DNA of 64,000 nt from Tenodera sinensis (GCA_030765045.1 CM060964.1:317570128-317634127); one strand, 5' to 3'; counted from the stretch's first letter, positions 25,605 to 37,769 are shown. The notes: generated by a model from the letters alone, not told the origin. Made by a program: numbers and translations.

Positions 25605-25989
25605 AATATAACTAGGGCTCGGATTTTTAGGTAAATACATATTTTGCTTGTGTCCTGACACAAAATTGAAACTGATTTTAATCCTCTGCATATTTACACC
25701 CGAGCAAATATTTTAAGCTTTTGTGCACATAAAAGTGCATATTTTCTAATTTTTCTGCAAATAAATAAATGGATTTGTTTTTTAACAGTGGCAACAATGC
25801 TGTTGTAATGCCATGAAACGGAGCCAGGCAATATCATTTATACTGGGCGTAGGTTCTTTGCCCACCCTCCCTCAGAGCAAATGAACTCGTTTTCCCCACT
25901 CCATGAACTTGTGCAGCAACAATAGCAATATTACAGTTTTGAACTAGTGCTCGTGGTCTACAGGAGCATTGATTTCGAAGCAAGATCAG

Positions 25990-26300
25990 AAGAGCTGGTT
26001 GAAAATTCAATGCGAATACGTTACCGCACAATAGCTAAGAGTGTCAAGTGTTCAAAGGACGTCAAAATATGACAGACATACCTCGTCCTGGACATCCTGC
26101 AGCTATAGAAGATGTGCAGAACATGAGCGTGTTAGTGCTGGTGGATTGGAACGCCACGATTCGTGAATTGGCCAACGTTGCCGGATTAGGGTCTGCGACT
26201 GTGCTTGAATTTCTGAAGAAGGGCTGACATTGCGGAAAGTCGCCTCAAAATGGGTTCCATATGATTTGACCGAAAATCATAGTTGATGACGTTCTCCAGG
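25990..26300 (+). pseudogene. mariner-like transposase N-terminal fragment
   Basis: RPGHPAAIEDVQNMSVLVLV then DWNATIRELANVAGLGSATV, followed after a stop by a KSPQNGFHMI remnant. This matches the second helix-turn-helix (the V..LV..D.R.TIRE.A...GIS..SV block) of mariner/SETMAR-type transposases. The catalytic region is absent. Nested inside the hAT-like element. Confidence 0.65.
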
Positions 26301-27115
26301 CAACCGACCGCTCCCTTCACGGCATCCAGAGATTAGAGAAATTAGGCAGTGTCGGCATCCAACGGGTTCCAAACCGCTGGGAGGGGCGTGATACATAACG
26401 GGGGCGATTATATTGAAGGCTTGTAAAACTTAAAACGGTATATATGCTGTGTATCTAAATTAAAAATTAAAAATGGTAGTCACTATTAAAAAAATTAACC
26501 CATGTATTTTCGGATATTCACATAAATTACACAAAAATCATACAACGGAAGCCTCTTTTTGAAATAATTTTCACATATTTACATTAATTCACATACAAGC
26601 AGCACCACAATTGTTTTTAAAAGGTCACCAACCACTTCTTTAATGCTCTGTTACATAGGCCAGATGTCGCAATATGTTATTCATTATTGGAAGAACTTAC
26701 ATGTCAGCTATATTATTCTTTCAGTTGGAAGAAAATAAAAAACATCCTGCTTTCTCAAGCTACATGAGCTCGAAAGATAAGAACGGGGAATTTCTCCACT
26801 TCCAAGTGCTTTATTTTGCGTATTTTCAGTTGTGATGATAAAATCCTGTATTGTCAGCCATGTGGTAAATCTATAACGGCAGACCAACGTCCGCAAGTAA
26901 CACAGCAATTAAGTGGTAACAAACCGCTGGGGAATATGGTTGGCCGCAGTTAATACTACGCACAAAACCTGAATGGTATGACTGTTGTCGTAAATGAACT
27001 GAATTGTAAAGATGCCACTTCAATTAAGATTCTCTAAGAACTTTTAAGTGGCACTGTGTTAAGAAATGACTAAACATACATTTCCGCAAATCTGTGTTTC
27101 CTCTGTGATTTCATA

Positions 27116-28019
27116 AATAAACTGGAATGAGGGAATTTAACCTTGAGACACATATAGCTTTTATCGATAACGAAAAAGCTTTTGACCGTGTAAATAGGGA
27201 AAAACTCTGGGGCAGGCATTATGTCTCGAAGAGGATATCCAAATCATTTGATTAAAGTACTAATAGGTATACATAAAGATACAACAATCAGCGTACATAT
27301 TGGAAATGGAAGGTACAGCAAACGGATATATGTAACTCAAGGTGTAAGGCAGGGTTGCAGTTTATCTCCTATATTGTTTAACATTTATCTAGATGACCTG
27401 ATTTACTAGAACCAAAATTGTAATTAATAATATTATATTAGAGCAAGTCACGGGTTTTAAATATTTAGGAACATATGTCACGGATAAATCTGAAAGTGAT
27501 TTTAAAAATAAATTACCTATGTTCCAACAAATATGTGGTACAATAAATAGAAGCCTTAGGACAAAAATCAGAAAAGAAGCACGAATTAAGTTTTATAAAG
27601 TAATGGCCGTGCCTACTTTTCTTTATGGATCCGAAACATGGACGTTGACAAAAGCTGACACAAAAAAGATACAGGCTGCCGAAATGAGATTTTTAGGAAC
27701 AGTAAAAGGATGCACACTTTTAGATAAAATTCCAAATGAAAAAATAAGGGAAGGACTAGAAATAAATCCTTCAGCAGACAAAATGAGCACTTACAGGAAT
27801 GAATGGAGAGAGCATGTTAATAGAGTGCCTATAGAAAGGATCCTAAGGAAAGTGTTAAACTACAGGCCAATTGGAAAAAGACATACGGGAAGACCCAGAA
27901 AACGATGCTCAGACGTGTTTTGAAGCCGGAACAGGTAGCATTGCCTAATCCTTGGAGTCATGAACAAGAAGAAAAGAAGAAGAAGACGAAGAAGAAGAAG
28001 AAAAAGAATAAACTGGAAT
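27116..28019 (+). mobile_element. LINE insertion, 5'-truncated and internally deleted, with 13-bp target duplication
   Basis: The 13-mer AATAAACTGGAAT is present at 27116-27128 and again at 28007-28019, an exact target-site duplication. Between them is a reverse transcriptase fragment: AFIDNEKAFDRVNRE (motif A with a catalytic Asp) and, in another frame, VRQGCSLSPILFNIYLDDLI (motif B), then an immediate jump to FKYLGTYVTDKSESDF. The YADD catalytic box is thus deleted. The frame at 27519-27923 carries the C-terminal domain (FLYGSETWTLTKADTKKIQA, TGRPRKRCSDV) ending in a stop. The element ends with a (GAA)n tail at 27966-28005, typical of target-primed integration. Flanking frames show it split a hAT transposase. 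Confidence 0.92.
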
Positions 28020-28539
28020 CAGCAGGAATGCCTTTGAGAGAAGCGGCTGAAGTAGTTCAGGATATGAAATGAAACTCGAATGTACCTTGTGGTCCTGCGG
28101 CACACAACTTAAAAAAGAAAATGCAAAGAAGTGTTTGAAAATAACAGGGATTTAACGTAATGTGTAAAATTTCAAATGGGTAGAAGGAAGAAATTATTTA
28201 TGTGAGTGTGTGTGTGTGTGATATTCTATGTTATAATTAGGCTAGACTTACTTCTTATGACGTGGAGTGATCATTTTCGAAATTCAAGACACTTCTTTGT
28301 GACAGTCGTCAATCTCTCGAGATGGAAAATTTGAGGAAGCATTTGGTCGTCTATTGTAACTCTGCAGTACTTGGTGATCCCTTCCAAGAATAATGTCTGG
28401 CGAGTACCACATACATTTATATTAGCTCAGACATTCAGATTTTAAAAATACTTTGTTTTAGCACATATTTTTGGCATTTTCAGCGCATAAAAATAAATAT
28501 TTCTCAAGTTTTAGCACCTAAAAATCCGAGCCCTAATAA

Positions 28540-29372
28540 TAACTTTGACCAGCCTAGACGCAGATTAGAAAAGACCGGGAGCTATTGGGTGGATTTGATC
28601 CTCAAAATTGGCAACAAATTTCCATCAATTGATAAGTTTGAATTGGACAGATCATCTCTATAACGTGCTACTTGTGGTTGGCTCTTGGACAGACCATTTT
28701 ACAACTTAAGTGAATTCTTTTCAGATCAATTTTGGGCAGGAGTTGAATTTTACGTGTCACTTCTATCTGTTAAATTATATCTGTTATTTACAAAGCTTGC
28801 ATGTTTGGTACAACTATTGTTTATAGCATCCTATATGGTGAAGAGCATGTATATGAGCTAAATTAAATTTAACACAGTAACATACAGAACGGCCAAAATA
28901 AAACGGAAACTCATACGATGCTGGCGGTAGCCTTTGTTCTTGTAGAATTTTCAGCTTGTTTAGAAGCACCCTGTAACCTTTGCAACCTATATTAATAATT
29001 TCTGAAAAACACATCAGAGGGCGTAGGAGGGCGATTCAACCCCGGTATGTCACTCGTCTTTGGAATCAATACGTGCCACGACTGCTAATGAACATCGCAC
29101 TAATAACCAGACACAGGCAAAGTAGGAAGAAAAAAATTTTCAGATATAAAATATATTTCCCAAAATAAGCAAATATAAAAAATACCCCAAAATATTATTA
29201 AATATAATATATTTTAAATCCAAAACACCTTATACTTCTAGGGTTTGAAGAAGATTCACTTCATTAATTTAAAAATATAGGCTTTGCATATTTTGTCCGT
29301 CTTTAATAAAATATCAAATGAAATGACATGGAGTTTATGTATGTACATTTCAATAATTTGAAGCCGTTAAAT
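28540..29372. other. Intronic sequence, no recognisable content
   Basis: Nothing recognised. Confidence 0.4.
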
Positions 29373-29464
29373 TTAACCCTCCGTTAGGCGCGCGTCATGG
29401 TAGAGTACCATTAGTCACGGGGACCTAAAAATAACAAACATACCATGACATGTGACAAGTCTAT

Positions 29465-29668
29465 TAAGTCGGTCTGGGTGGCTCAGTTAGTTAGATACTG
29501 GCCTACTGATCCCAAGGTCGCGAGTTCAACTCCGGTCCACTGTGCTTAAAAACGACAGCTCCACGTCAGTAGATGTACTGGTATGTAAAAGAACTCCTGC
29601 GGGACGAAATTCTGGCACACCGGTGACGCTGATATGATGCTGGCAATTGACAGCTTCGTTAAGCAGTA
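29465..29668 (+). mobile_element. tRNA-derived SINE (family S2)
   Basis: The head GGTCTGGGTGGCTCAGTTAG has an A box (TGGCTCAGTTAG) and GCGAGTTCAACTCCGGTCC a B-box remnant. The body is GTGCTTAAAAACGACAGCTC, AGTAGATGTACTGGTATG, GGCACACCGGTGACGCTGAT. The body is shared with 45258-45405. Inserted into the piggyBac-like element, so it is younger than that. Confidence 0.85.
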
Positions 29669-30393
29669 AAATATTTAACTCTCTTAACCAACAAATCAAA
29701 TTATGAAATACTTCTTCCAAATGTATAAAGTCATCTGGTACTGTACCAGAGGATAAACTAATTAGTTATATCCCCATTCTTGAAGAGTTAAAACCGAGTT
29801 TGCTTTAGATGTAGCCAATGTAAGAGTTAACTTGCAATGTGAACTCATAGATCTACAAACAGATCTAGTGACAAAAATAAGTGCAGAGATTTAGTTGGCG
29901 TAGGCGTGTTCAAAGAGCTCTGTAAGTTAATATATGTTGGTTTGAGAGAATTTGCTGCTTCATAAGTCTGCGAACAGTTTATTTCCCTGATGAACATAGC
30001 AAAATCAAAACTGAGATCTCGCGTTTCAGATAACCACCTCTCGGCACAACTGCATATTACTCTTACAGAAATTACGCCAGAGTCTGAACGTCTTCTCATA
30101 TGTTCGGATGATATGTGTAATTCAGACTTCACATAGTAAAAATATGACTACCTCTTTTGTGTTTGAAACAAACGCACTGATCGTTAACTGTACCAATCCG
30201 CCACTGTCAAGAGTTTAAGAAGCGCAGGACTACCACTCCTACAACCAGCAAGAATGTTACGCGGGTTGCGTGCACAGTGGATTCGGAGCAGACCCTATTC
30301 TGCCCTCCCTTGGTCTACATTATAATCTAAGCTACACTACAGGGAAAAATAATAAATTGCTATATTGAGGTATACCACTTGTAATTTTGAAAT

Positions 30394-30522
<129 letters not shown>

Positions 30523-30559
30523 TATTTTACAAGCAAATTATGTTGCCTATAAAATACAT

Positions 30560-30740
30560 GTTATGATCACGTAGTTGCTTTCATCCTCTTCTTCATGATC
30601 AGTTTCTGAATCTAAAGATCTGATTTTCAGTTTATCTTCAGACTTGGAATCATCTGATTCATATAAGTTGTCATACGTGTGTAATGCATTATCATCACAG
30701 TGTAGATGATACAGTGCTTGCAAATCCTTGAAATGTGTAG
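30560..30740 (-). pseudogene. Acidic N-terminal remnant, possibly piggyBac transposase
   Basis: The minus strand reads LQALYHLHCDDNALHTYDNL then YESDDSKSEDKLKIRSLDSE and TDHEEEDESNY before a stop. piggyBac transposases usually start with such an acidic, Asp/Ser-rich segment, and the position inside a TTAA-flanked element fits, but no catalytic motif is present. The family call is inferred mainly from context. Confidence 0.45.
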
Positions 30741-31063
30741 ATCATACTGTTGTTTGAGAGATGTAGTAACATATTACTTGCAATGGCAAAGCAATATTGC
30801 ACAACTAACGAGGAGAAATAAAAACCAGCAATATGTAATGAGATTAGGCGAGCATGGTCTACTTGACCTGTGTGATTCGTAACTGCCGATTAGTCATTTT
30901 GCAGCTCAAGAAATAAACAGATAAGGTTATCGCTCCAGCAAACAATCGAGTAAGATACAATATTAGATGTCCTAGTCAGGCGATTGCATAGGTGCGTTCG
31001 TTCCGAAACTATAGCGCTTAAATAAACCAAGGGTCTCTCAGACCCTTAGTGACAAACGGAGGG

Positions 31064-31880
31064 TTAAACAAAAAAGTTGCTCATTGCTTTGTCCGTGTTT
31101 AATATTAATTACAATATGTCAGTGATAGCACTGGTTCGCGAAAATAATAACCCTTCAAGAACAGTTTTGTAGTATGTGAAGTCACATAGAGGAAATGCTA
31201 CATTTTCCCAACTGTTCCTATCTTGTTGGAAAGAGTGGCGTAGGTTTTCTAAATGTATTTCAAGAAAACGGCCCAAAGGAATATTTTGACAGGCATGGAT
31301 TCACTGATAATGCAAAATATTTTAAAGGCGAAGAGTCGTAAATCTTACAAAATATAAAGAAATATGAATATTTTCATAAAATCTGAGGACTTCATCAAAA
31401 TATTACGAAGTGTAAAGTTTTTTTGTCACATACATTAAATTGTACACCGTGATAAAACTAAAAATAGTATTGCACATTGTGCTAGAAGTATGGTTAGAAC
31501 AGAGAGTGCCAAACATTTCATAACCATCAGAGAACAAATGGCGGATAAAATCACAAAGGGGAATGAAACACAAAAATCATGTTTCTTCCTAAACATATGG
31601 ATATGGCCTTTAAAATGCAGTGGAGAGATTGTTTTCTTACTACTCGATACCGTTAACACTGTGCAAGCGAAATAATGACATATGTCATCAACTCCATCCA
31701 CGCGCTGCAGGTACGTGGAAATTCAAAACTTCTTTACTGCACATGTGTGCTAATACGTTTTCATAAATTGTTTTTGTTGGTATTTAAGTTGAAGAGTAGT
31801 ATAACTTATAGTGGTGTTTTGGTGATGGTGTTACTGAATCAGTTTAGTGTTATACAACCAACGTAATATTGTACAAAATA
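31064..31880. other. Intronic sequence, no recognisable content
   Basis: An 88-codon minus-strand open frame at 31435-31701 is hydrophobic but matches no family and lacks splice or promoter support. Confidence 0.4.
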
Positions 31881-31882
31881 AA

Positions 31883-32557
31883 ATGCTCAATGTTGTGCAT
31901 AGGGCTGCAATGTCAGAAGCGAAACATATAAGGGAATTCATTTTCACTCGTTTTCAAACGGAGAAAATGTCCCAAAAAATGCCATATAGGTAGCATTTTG
32001 CAGAAGAAAAGATTTTTGCCTGGTTTCAGTACTCGTTTGTGTTCCTTCCATTTTAAAGGCGCGATTATGAATAGTCATTTGAAAGCAGCTTACGCCGAGT
32101 GAAAATTTCAGAGAGCCTTCAAACCTGGAACTATTCCTAGTATAAGAAAACTGAAGATAGTTCAAGTTCTAGGAAGACAGTTGATTTTTCACCATCTTCA
32201 TCCAAGAGCAAACGACAAAGCACAGAATGATACGAGGCTAGAAATCGTAAAAGCACTGTTTCTGAGTTATGTGATAGTTATACTTGGAATAAGACTGACA
32301 ACAAGGAGTATGATGATAAAAATAAAGAAAGGAAATTCAAAATAGAACATTCAAAAGATTCAGAAGTAAAATGTGAACTGAATTTTGAACTTCTTCAAAG
32401 AGGTATGGAGATAAGCGATTTGGTAAAGGCTGCTTGCGACAATATGACTAGGCTTGTGAAACAGGAAATGTGTAGAGTCTCTCTCACCAACAGACACAAA
32501 GGTGCAAGATACCTGTTAAAAATCAGTATCCAGAACATGAATTTGAAAAAAGGTTAA
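31883..32557 (+). pseudogene. THAP-domain protein or transposase relic
   Basis: From an ATG at 31883, after a one-base loss, the frame gives CCA-stop-GCNVRSETYKGIHFHSFS, the start of a THAP zinc finger (C..GC....KGI.FH.FP). Further on is RRKDFCLVS, then after one frameshift STRLCSFHFKGAIMN, the C-x-x-H-F half of the C2CH zinc site, followed by FKPGTIPSI, the usual closing block. An open frame 32231-32557 (about 108 codons, KSTVSELCDSYTWNKTD, LVKAACDNMTRLVKQEM) may be its downstream part. THAP domains bind DNA and occur in P-element transposases and in host proteins; which this was cannot be told. One stop and two shifts make it dead. Confidence 0.68.
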
Positions 32558-35160
32558 AGTGGTAGAAAAACAATACCCAGGGTTGATGGAATGAAAATCC
32601 AGTATAAATAACCATTTATGGTAGGTTGGACAAAAGTGTAGGGATAACAGCCCCATATTAATTGAAAAAATCAAATTAATCATATAAAAATGAACATAAA
32701 TGGCTAAAAAATTGTAAATGTACACTTTATGGACATGATCAATTGTTGGAAGAAGAGCATAGAAATAAATCATGGTGTGAAGAAAATTATTTTGCATATC
32801 AGCTTCTTAAAATGTCTGGCTCTCTATTCGATATTATACAGTGTAACTGAACGTTTGGAAGGTTATATCACAGTCTTCGTCAAAGATATGCTCCAAAAAG
32901 AAAGGAATATATTTTTTAACTCACACCAATGTTTGGAATCAGCACGGTCTTCAGTGTCTACACTAACTGTATCGAAATCGCTTTCAAAGCGGTTTAAATC
33001 TTAAAATTTGTACTTTTTTCGGTTTAAACTGATAAGGATGGATACCACATTCATTTTCAGACTTCTTTTATCATATAGATAAATTTGGCTGTTCCAAATC
33101 CACGAGTTTGGGCAGTAGCACACGTCAATACACAGCAGCATTGCGCGGGGCACGGCTGTAGAGAGAGTAGTGGCGGTGGATGATAGCTAATACCTCACAG
33201 GGTGAAGGTCATAGTAACTTCACTCATTCCCCGTCACAGGTCTCCGCCAGTACCCACAGCGCCGTGACGGCAGCTTACCCCCAAAGCACAGCTGTGCTGC
33301 ATGCTGCAGGCTTACTCAAACAAGGTTACGAGTACGCAGCTACTCACTGGCGAGCAACTTAGGTGGATCACATTGATCTAGTTGGTATTAACCTTGCTTG
33401 TCATTTAAAACACCACATCTCGTCTGAGTTCAGTAGAACTACTGACGTCACGCAACTGCAGGTAACATGAGAACCACTCACCTAGGGATGGTGAAACTGC
33501 CTGCATTGCTATCTATTCTTGACGGACGACAAACAAACTAATGTGGTGAACGAAGTATTCATTTTTGTATTTCGTTGCACGCTAGATGAAAGCAAAGAAG
33601 TCGCCCAAAACCGCGGAACTTACTCATTTTTAGTTCATGGAGTATATTTAGCTTATAAAACGAAACCATACTTTCAACTATTCCATCTTTCTCCCACTGA
33701 TCATTTTCTGCTCTTTCTATAGTTTTCGTGCAAATTCTGTGAGGATAGGTTCTATGGGGTTGAGACCACACATTTATGGGGAAGCAAACGACAGTGTGGC
33801 CCAATAAAACAAAAAATGCGTCCGCTTTAGGAAGCTCTTTAGATTTGTTTGTTGCAATCATCCTACAGAACTCTGTTTCAGACATGGAACTGTCACTATG
33901 AACCCCTTTGTTCTGCAAACACAACATCATAGCAGATTTTACGGCACTCCTAGGCGGGGATTTATCTACTTCTAAGCTACCTTTTTCATTGCTTCCAACA
34001 TAAAACTAGTGACTCATACGATTTTACAACTGAAATTAAGAGAAATTAGCAGCAAGTAAAGCTAGCGCGAATAACATTGGAGGTAAGTTGATAATGTAAC
34101 CGGCAGAACAACGTTTGCGCGGAAGTTTACAAAACTCGGGTTACTCTACCTGGAATGTCTCTCCTCTCCCCTTCATTCCCCTAATTCACGCAATGAAGTC
34201 GAATCTAAAATGGGATAGCACAGCAATGATTTGGCGGCCACCCAGTTTCTAGACCAAAATGGGCAAGCAGAACGGAAGATATTGCTATGCAGTTCACTGC
34301 CTAGACTGCAGAATTGGAAACAGAGGCAAGAACGACAGGGGTTATAATGCCCATTATGTGTTTCTTCTCCTTCATTATTGCAAAAGTCAAGAATGCGGTT
34401 CTGGTTTAGTAATATTATGAAATACAAAACGGTACAGCTACACCGCATGAGGGAATTAAATGACATAGACATTTAGAACTATTAAAAATTATCTGCCCTC
34501 TTCTACAGTGTAATTAATGCAAATGCATAAGATGAAGCTTTGCTGTATCTTTCTAATCTGTTCTATTGGTGTTGTATTATTTCCACTAGTTCGATAGTAC
34601 TGCATATGAAGAGCTGATGTTAGTAGTGAAGATGGAAACTTCAACAATTGCTGCACTGTTTTCATGATCAAAACGAAGCCCGGAAAACAAGGTACATATT
34701 TACTTCAGGATATTGACTTCCTTTCCCATACAGTAAAGAATACTGAAATGTGTTTATTATCTCGTTATTTCTAACATTTTTACTAAAGCAGAAAACAATC
34801 CACAATCACTTCTTTTTTTCATCATGCTTCATTTCCGATCGTTTACCCTTTTAGAAGTGCTGAAGTTGTTTTCATTATGAATCCCCTTGATGTTCACTTT
34901 CAACAGTTTTAGTAAACCAAAAAGCAAACACAGCCGTCTTTTTCTTCATCATACTCTATTTCCATTGTTTACCCTTCGGAAGAGCGCAATTTAATTCCAA
35001 TAATTCTAAATTTTCACGTTGTTTAACCTCTCTTTTCAAGCATTTACAACCCCCTCATGTGCTGCCAAACAAAAACAATTTCTGAATAAATAAAAAACCG
35101 TACAACCCATAATGTTCTGTCGTTGTACCTTTCCTGTGTTTCATAGCCTTACTAAACCAC
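32558..35160. other. Intronic sequence, mostly unrecognised
   Basis: A GC-richer patch at 33120-33370 has a 60-codon open frame without motif. Minus-strand open frames at 33559-33930 (123 codons) and 34173-34472 have no recognisable family, no splice frame and no neighbours to support them. The rest is AT-rich. Confidence 0.4.
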
Positions 35161-35171
35161 AACCACGTCCT

Positions 35172-35708
35172 AGTTGTCGATGGCCCCTTAAACCTCACTC
35201 ATCCACTCATTGACTCACGCACTCACTCACTCACTCACTCACTCATTAACTCACTCACTCACGCACTCACTCACACGCTCACTCACTCGCCCACTCACTC
35301 GCCCACTCATTCACTCACGCACTCATTCACTCACCCACTCATTCACTCACCCACTCATTCACTCATTCATTCACTCACTCCTTCATTCACTCATTAACTC
35401 ACCCATTCACTTATTCATTGACTCACTCATTCACTCACTCGCTCACTCGTTCACTCACTCTCACTCGCTCACTCATTAACTCACTCTCACTCGCTCACTC
35501 ACTCATTAACTCACTCATTCACTCACTCCCTCACTCATTCGCACACTCTAACTCACTCATTCACTCATTCCCTCACTCACTCACTCGGTCATTAACTCAC
35601 TCTTAACTGATTCAGTCATTCACTCACTCATTCACCCACTTTCACTCGCTCACTCACTCACTAGCTTACTCAGTCACCCACTCACCTACTCACTCACTCA
35701 CTGACTCA
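35172..35708. repeat. (CACT)n-type tetranucleotide array with SINE-tail start
   Basis: About 510 bp of CACT/CATT/CGCT/CCACT tetramers. It begins directly after GTCGATGGCCCCTTAAACCT, the same string that follows the S2 SINE fragment at 45395-45420 (GTCGACGGGCCCTTAAACCT). The two overlapping Thr/His/Ser/Leu frames are translations of the array. Confidence 0.92.
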
Positions 35709-35929
35709 CCCAATTGAAAGATTTGCCGCATGAGCTTTTGCAGAGTCGTGTTGACAAAAAGGCAAAATCACGCTCCCTGTCTATTAATTCTCTGAAAAAG
35801 GGGCAACATTGTTTTCACGTACATAAGGGCATCAACTGTTGACTCGAAAAAATTGACCCTATAACTCAGAACCTAATATTGTTCATGAAGTACCCCTTCA
35901 TGACAACAAATTTGGTGTAATGTGCGTCG
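35709..35929. other. Short unrecognised stretch
   Basis: Nothing recognised. Confidence 0.35.
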
Positions 35930-36475
35930 TAGGGAGGGGGGGGGGGGGTTTCGAGTCCCACAGCTGCTGTGGTGTAAGTGCTGCGTACCTCTAGCACCTC
36001 TAGCACGCGGTACTTCTGACGTTACCAGAAGTAGGTAGGGCGGAACATCTGAGCCCCTCCAATAAGGGAGCTGTTCGGATCGGGTAGGTGTCTGGCCGGC
36101 AGTGGTTCCCTATACTCATGGGAGATTAAGTATGTCCTGACTCGTCAAGGCGGGGATGGGAGAAGCCTCAATGCAGAGCTAGTAGCTGGAATGCTAGATA
36201 TCCTAATGTCTCACTTTGGTTATAGGTAGTCTTCCCGGATGGGTTGATGCGCGCAAGTGGCGTATCCACTTCCGTCCCCTGTGCAACAGCAGGGGGGGGG
36301 GGGCTTTTTAGGAAACAAGGTATTGGCCTAATGGAAAGACCCACGTAAGGAGTGGCATTCGGCTGCCGCCTTCTCTGATTTTAGGGGGGGGGGGGGCTTC
36401 GGCTCTGGTAGATCCCTCGCGCATAAATGTATGCTGCACCATTAGCGGAGAGAGGCTTCTAAGAGCTGCAATAAG
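35930..36475 (+). other. GC-rich segment with three long G tracts
   Basis: Runs of about 12 or more G at 35934-35948, 36291-36303 and 36384-36397. Text such as TTTCGAGTCCCACAGCTGCT and GGCGGAACATCTGAGCCCCT is far GC-richer than its surroundings. It may be the untranslated leader of a non-LTR element or an old SINE cluster; I cannot name it. Confidence 0.4.
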
Positions 36476-36477
36476 CG

Positions 36478-36676
36478 ATTTCTATCTCTGGGCTAACTTA
36501 AAAGATAAATTGTACGAGACAAACGCATACACCTTGGACGAACTAAAACAAAATATCAGCCGGGACATTGCCAGCATTTCTTAACGTGAAGTACGGCGAG
36601 TGATGGATAGTTTCCCAAAGAGGTGCCAAAAATGTATGTATGGACGACGGTGACCAGTTTCAGCGTGTTCTTTAAT
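36478..36676 (+). pseudogene. Tc1/mariner-superfamily transposase, C-terminal fragment
   Basis: FYLWANLKDKLYETNAYTLD then ELKQNISRDIASIS, a stop, and REVRRVMDSFPKRCQKCM. This is the end of the DDE domain and the C-terminal helices of the insect transposase type also represented at 4500-5226 (FFFWGHLKSLVYET there). The last catalytic Asp lies just upstream and is not recognisable. Confidence 0.75.
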
Positions 36677-37014
36677 TAAATTCGTCATTAAACCCTTTAA
36701 AAGTAGCTTTTAAAATGCTGCATAGTTTCATCCGCGCCTTTCTATGATAGCGGCAGACGAGCGCCGAGAATGCGAACAGGCAAAACACCGTGTTCACACT
36801 TTGTTTGCTCTCCCAGTAGTTGCATAAATTAGTATTAAAACTCATTCCCTAAATAATGCTCTGTGTGTGTTATTACCAATGTAATTAATGAGAGATCGCT
36901 ACTCTAAACCGGCTGGAAGTGAGTACCTACTAAAAAAGTTAGGAAAATAGATGATTTTTAGACTTGGTGTTGTTGACTGAACATAAAGAGAATTGACAAG
37001 TGTAAGTAGGAAGA
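36677..37014. other. Intronic sequence, no recognisable content
   Basis: Lies next to the donor of the 37020-37158 exon. Nothing recognised. Confidence 0.4.
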
Positions 37015-37019
37015 CTTAC

Positions 37020-37158
37020 CGGTTTTAATGCCTTGACGATGAAGAAGGTCTTAATGCCCGCCATTCGAAGCATCTCTTCTCTTTTCTCTCCCAGGGCAGG
37101 CTCCACTTCAAACTCACCGTTCAAGTAGCTCAAAGTCTTCTCGGAGATATGTACACGA
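37020..37158 (-). CDS. Adenylate cyclase exon, end of C1a catalytic domain
   Basis: This exon encodes RVHISEKTLSYLNGEFEVEP, then a GEKREEMLR helix and IKTFFIVKALKP, the last strand-helix-strand unit of the cyclase C1a domain. Its first base completes the glycine codon left open by the exon at 56351-56509, followed by 46 whole codons, so it ends in phase 0. The acceptor on the minus strand is TTGTTTTGTTTGCAG and the donor is GTAAGTCT. RVHIS-TL--LNGEFEVE and the TFFI ending are hallmarks of membrane adenylate cyclases after the catalytic core. The reading frame is intact with no stops. It sits about 19.2 kb downstream of the preceding exon. Subtype is probably Ac78C/AC8-like, as judged from the joined sequence. 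Confidence 0.96.
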
Positions 37159-37548
37159 CTGCAAACAAAACAACTCGTTATTTTTCAGCGGGATTTTCGT
37201 TTTAAAAGTCACTAATTTGTTTGTGCTGCACAGCTTCCAAACATCCACCTGAAAGCTGAAACTAATTGCAAACCCGGCTCAGAGTTTAAAACAAAGAAGG
37301 GTCAGAGTCTTCTATTCTCTGCTAATTAATTATATTTTTCTTTCAGAAAATATCTGCAGCATCGCCAGCATTGTTGTCTTGCACTTAAATGATGGTATTT
37401 ACTTCATAACTACGTTAAAGGCTCTTTTGTAGTCGATGCAACTACATTAAACTCTGTCACTTCTTACTAAAGTAAACACTAATACATTTCCGAAGTTAAT
37501 GTTTGCCTTGACTACAATATATTTCCTTTTCTATATGAAGAACGATTT

Positions 37549-37572
37549 GGGGGGGGGGGGGGGGGCGGGGGA
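37549..37572 (+). repeat. Poly-G tract
   Basis: Seventeen G, one C, then further G. Similar tracts follow T runs at 43321-43341 and 43638-43661. Confidence 0.9.
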
Positions 37573-37769
37573 AGGAATTTCTTGAAGATGCTCATTTTGC
37601 ATACTTGCGAAACGCTGAACTTAAATACTGTAGGTAGATTGTGCAGTGTGACCTGGACCACTTTAATGAGCCATAACTTTTAAACCAATAATAGGAGATA
37701 TGGGAAACTTTGGGAGAATAGAATACACAACAGGGATATTACATTATACACGAATAAAATCATACAGGA

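Larger units (their letters stand above)
25613..28535. mobile_element. hAT-like DNA transposon with perfect 20-bp TIRs
   Basis: The first 20 bases (TAGGGCTCGGATTTTTAGGT, 25613-25632) are exactly repeated in reverse at 28516-28535. The flanking 8-mers AATATAAC and ATAATAAC agree at six of eight positions, fitting an aged 8-bp hAT target duplication. Subterminal regions are rich in GTGCATATTTT-like strings. Inside, the only transposase-like remnant is NKLESAGMPLREAAEVVQDM with a following GPAAHNLKKKMQRSV (joined across the LINE at 27116-28019), resembling the C-terminal part of insect hAT transposases. A LINE and a mariner-like fragment are inserted in it. Confidence 0.75.

Noticed and set aside
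33559..33930. 123-codon minus-strand open frame as a gene
   Set aside because: No recognisable motif, no splice-site frame, and open frames of this length are expected by chance in this amount of sequence.
35210..35606. Thr/His/Ser/Leu repeat proteins
   Set aside because: Translations of the CACT array.
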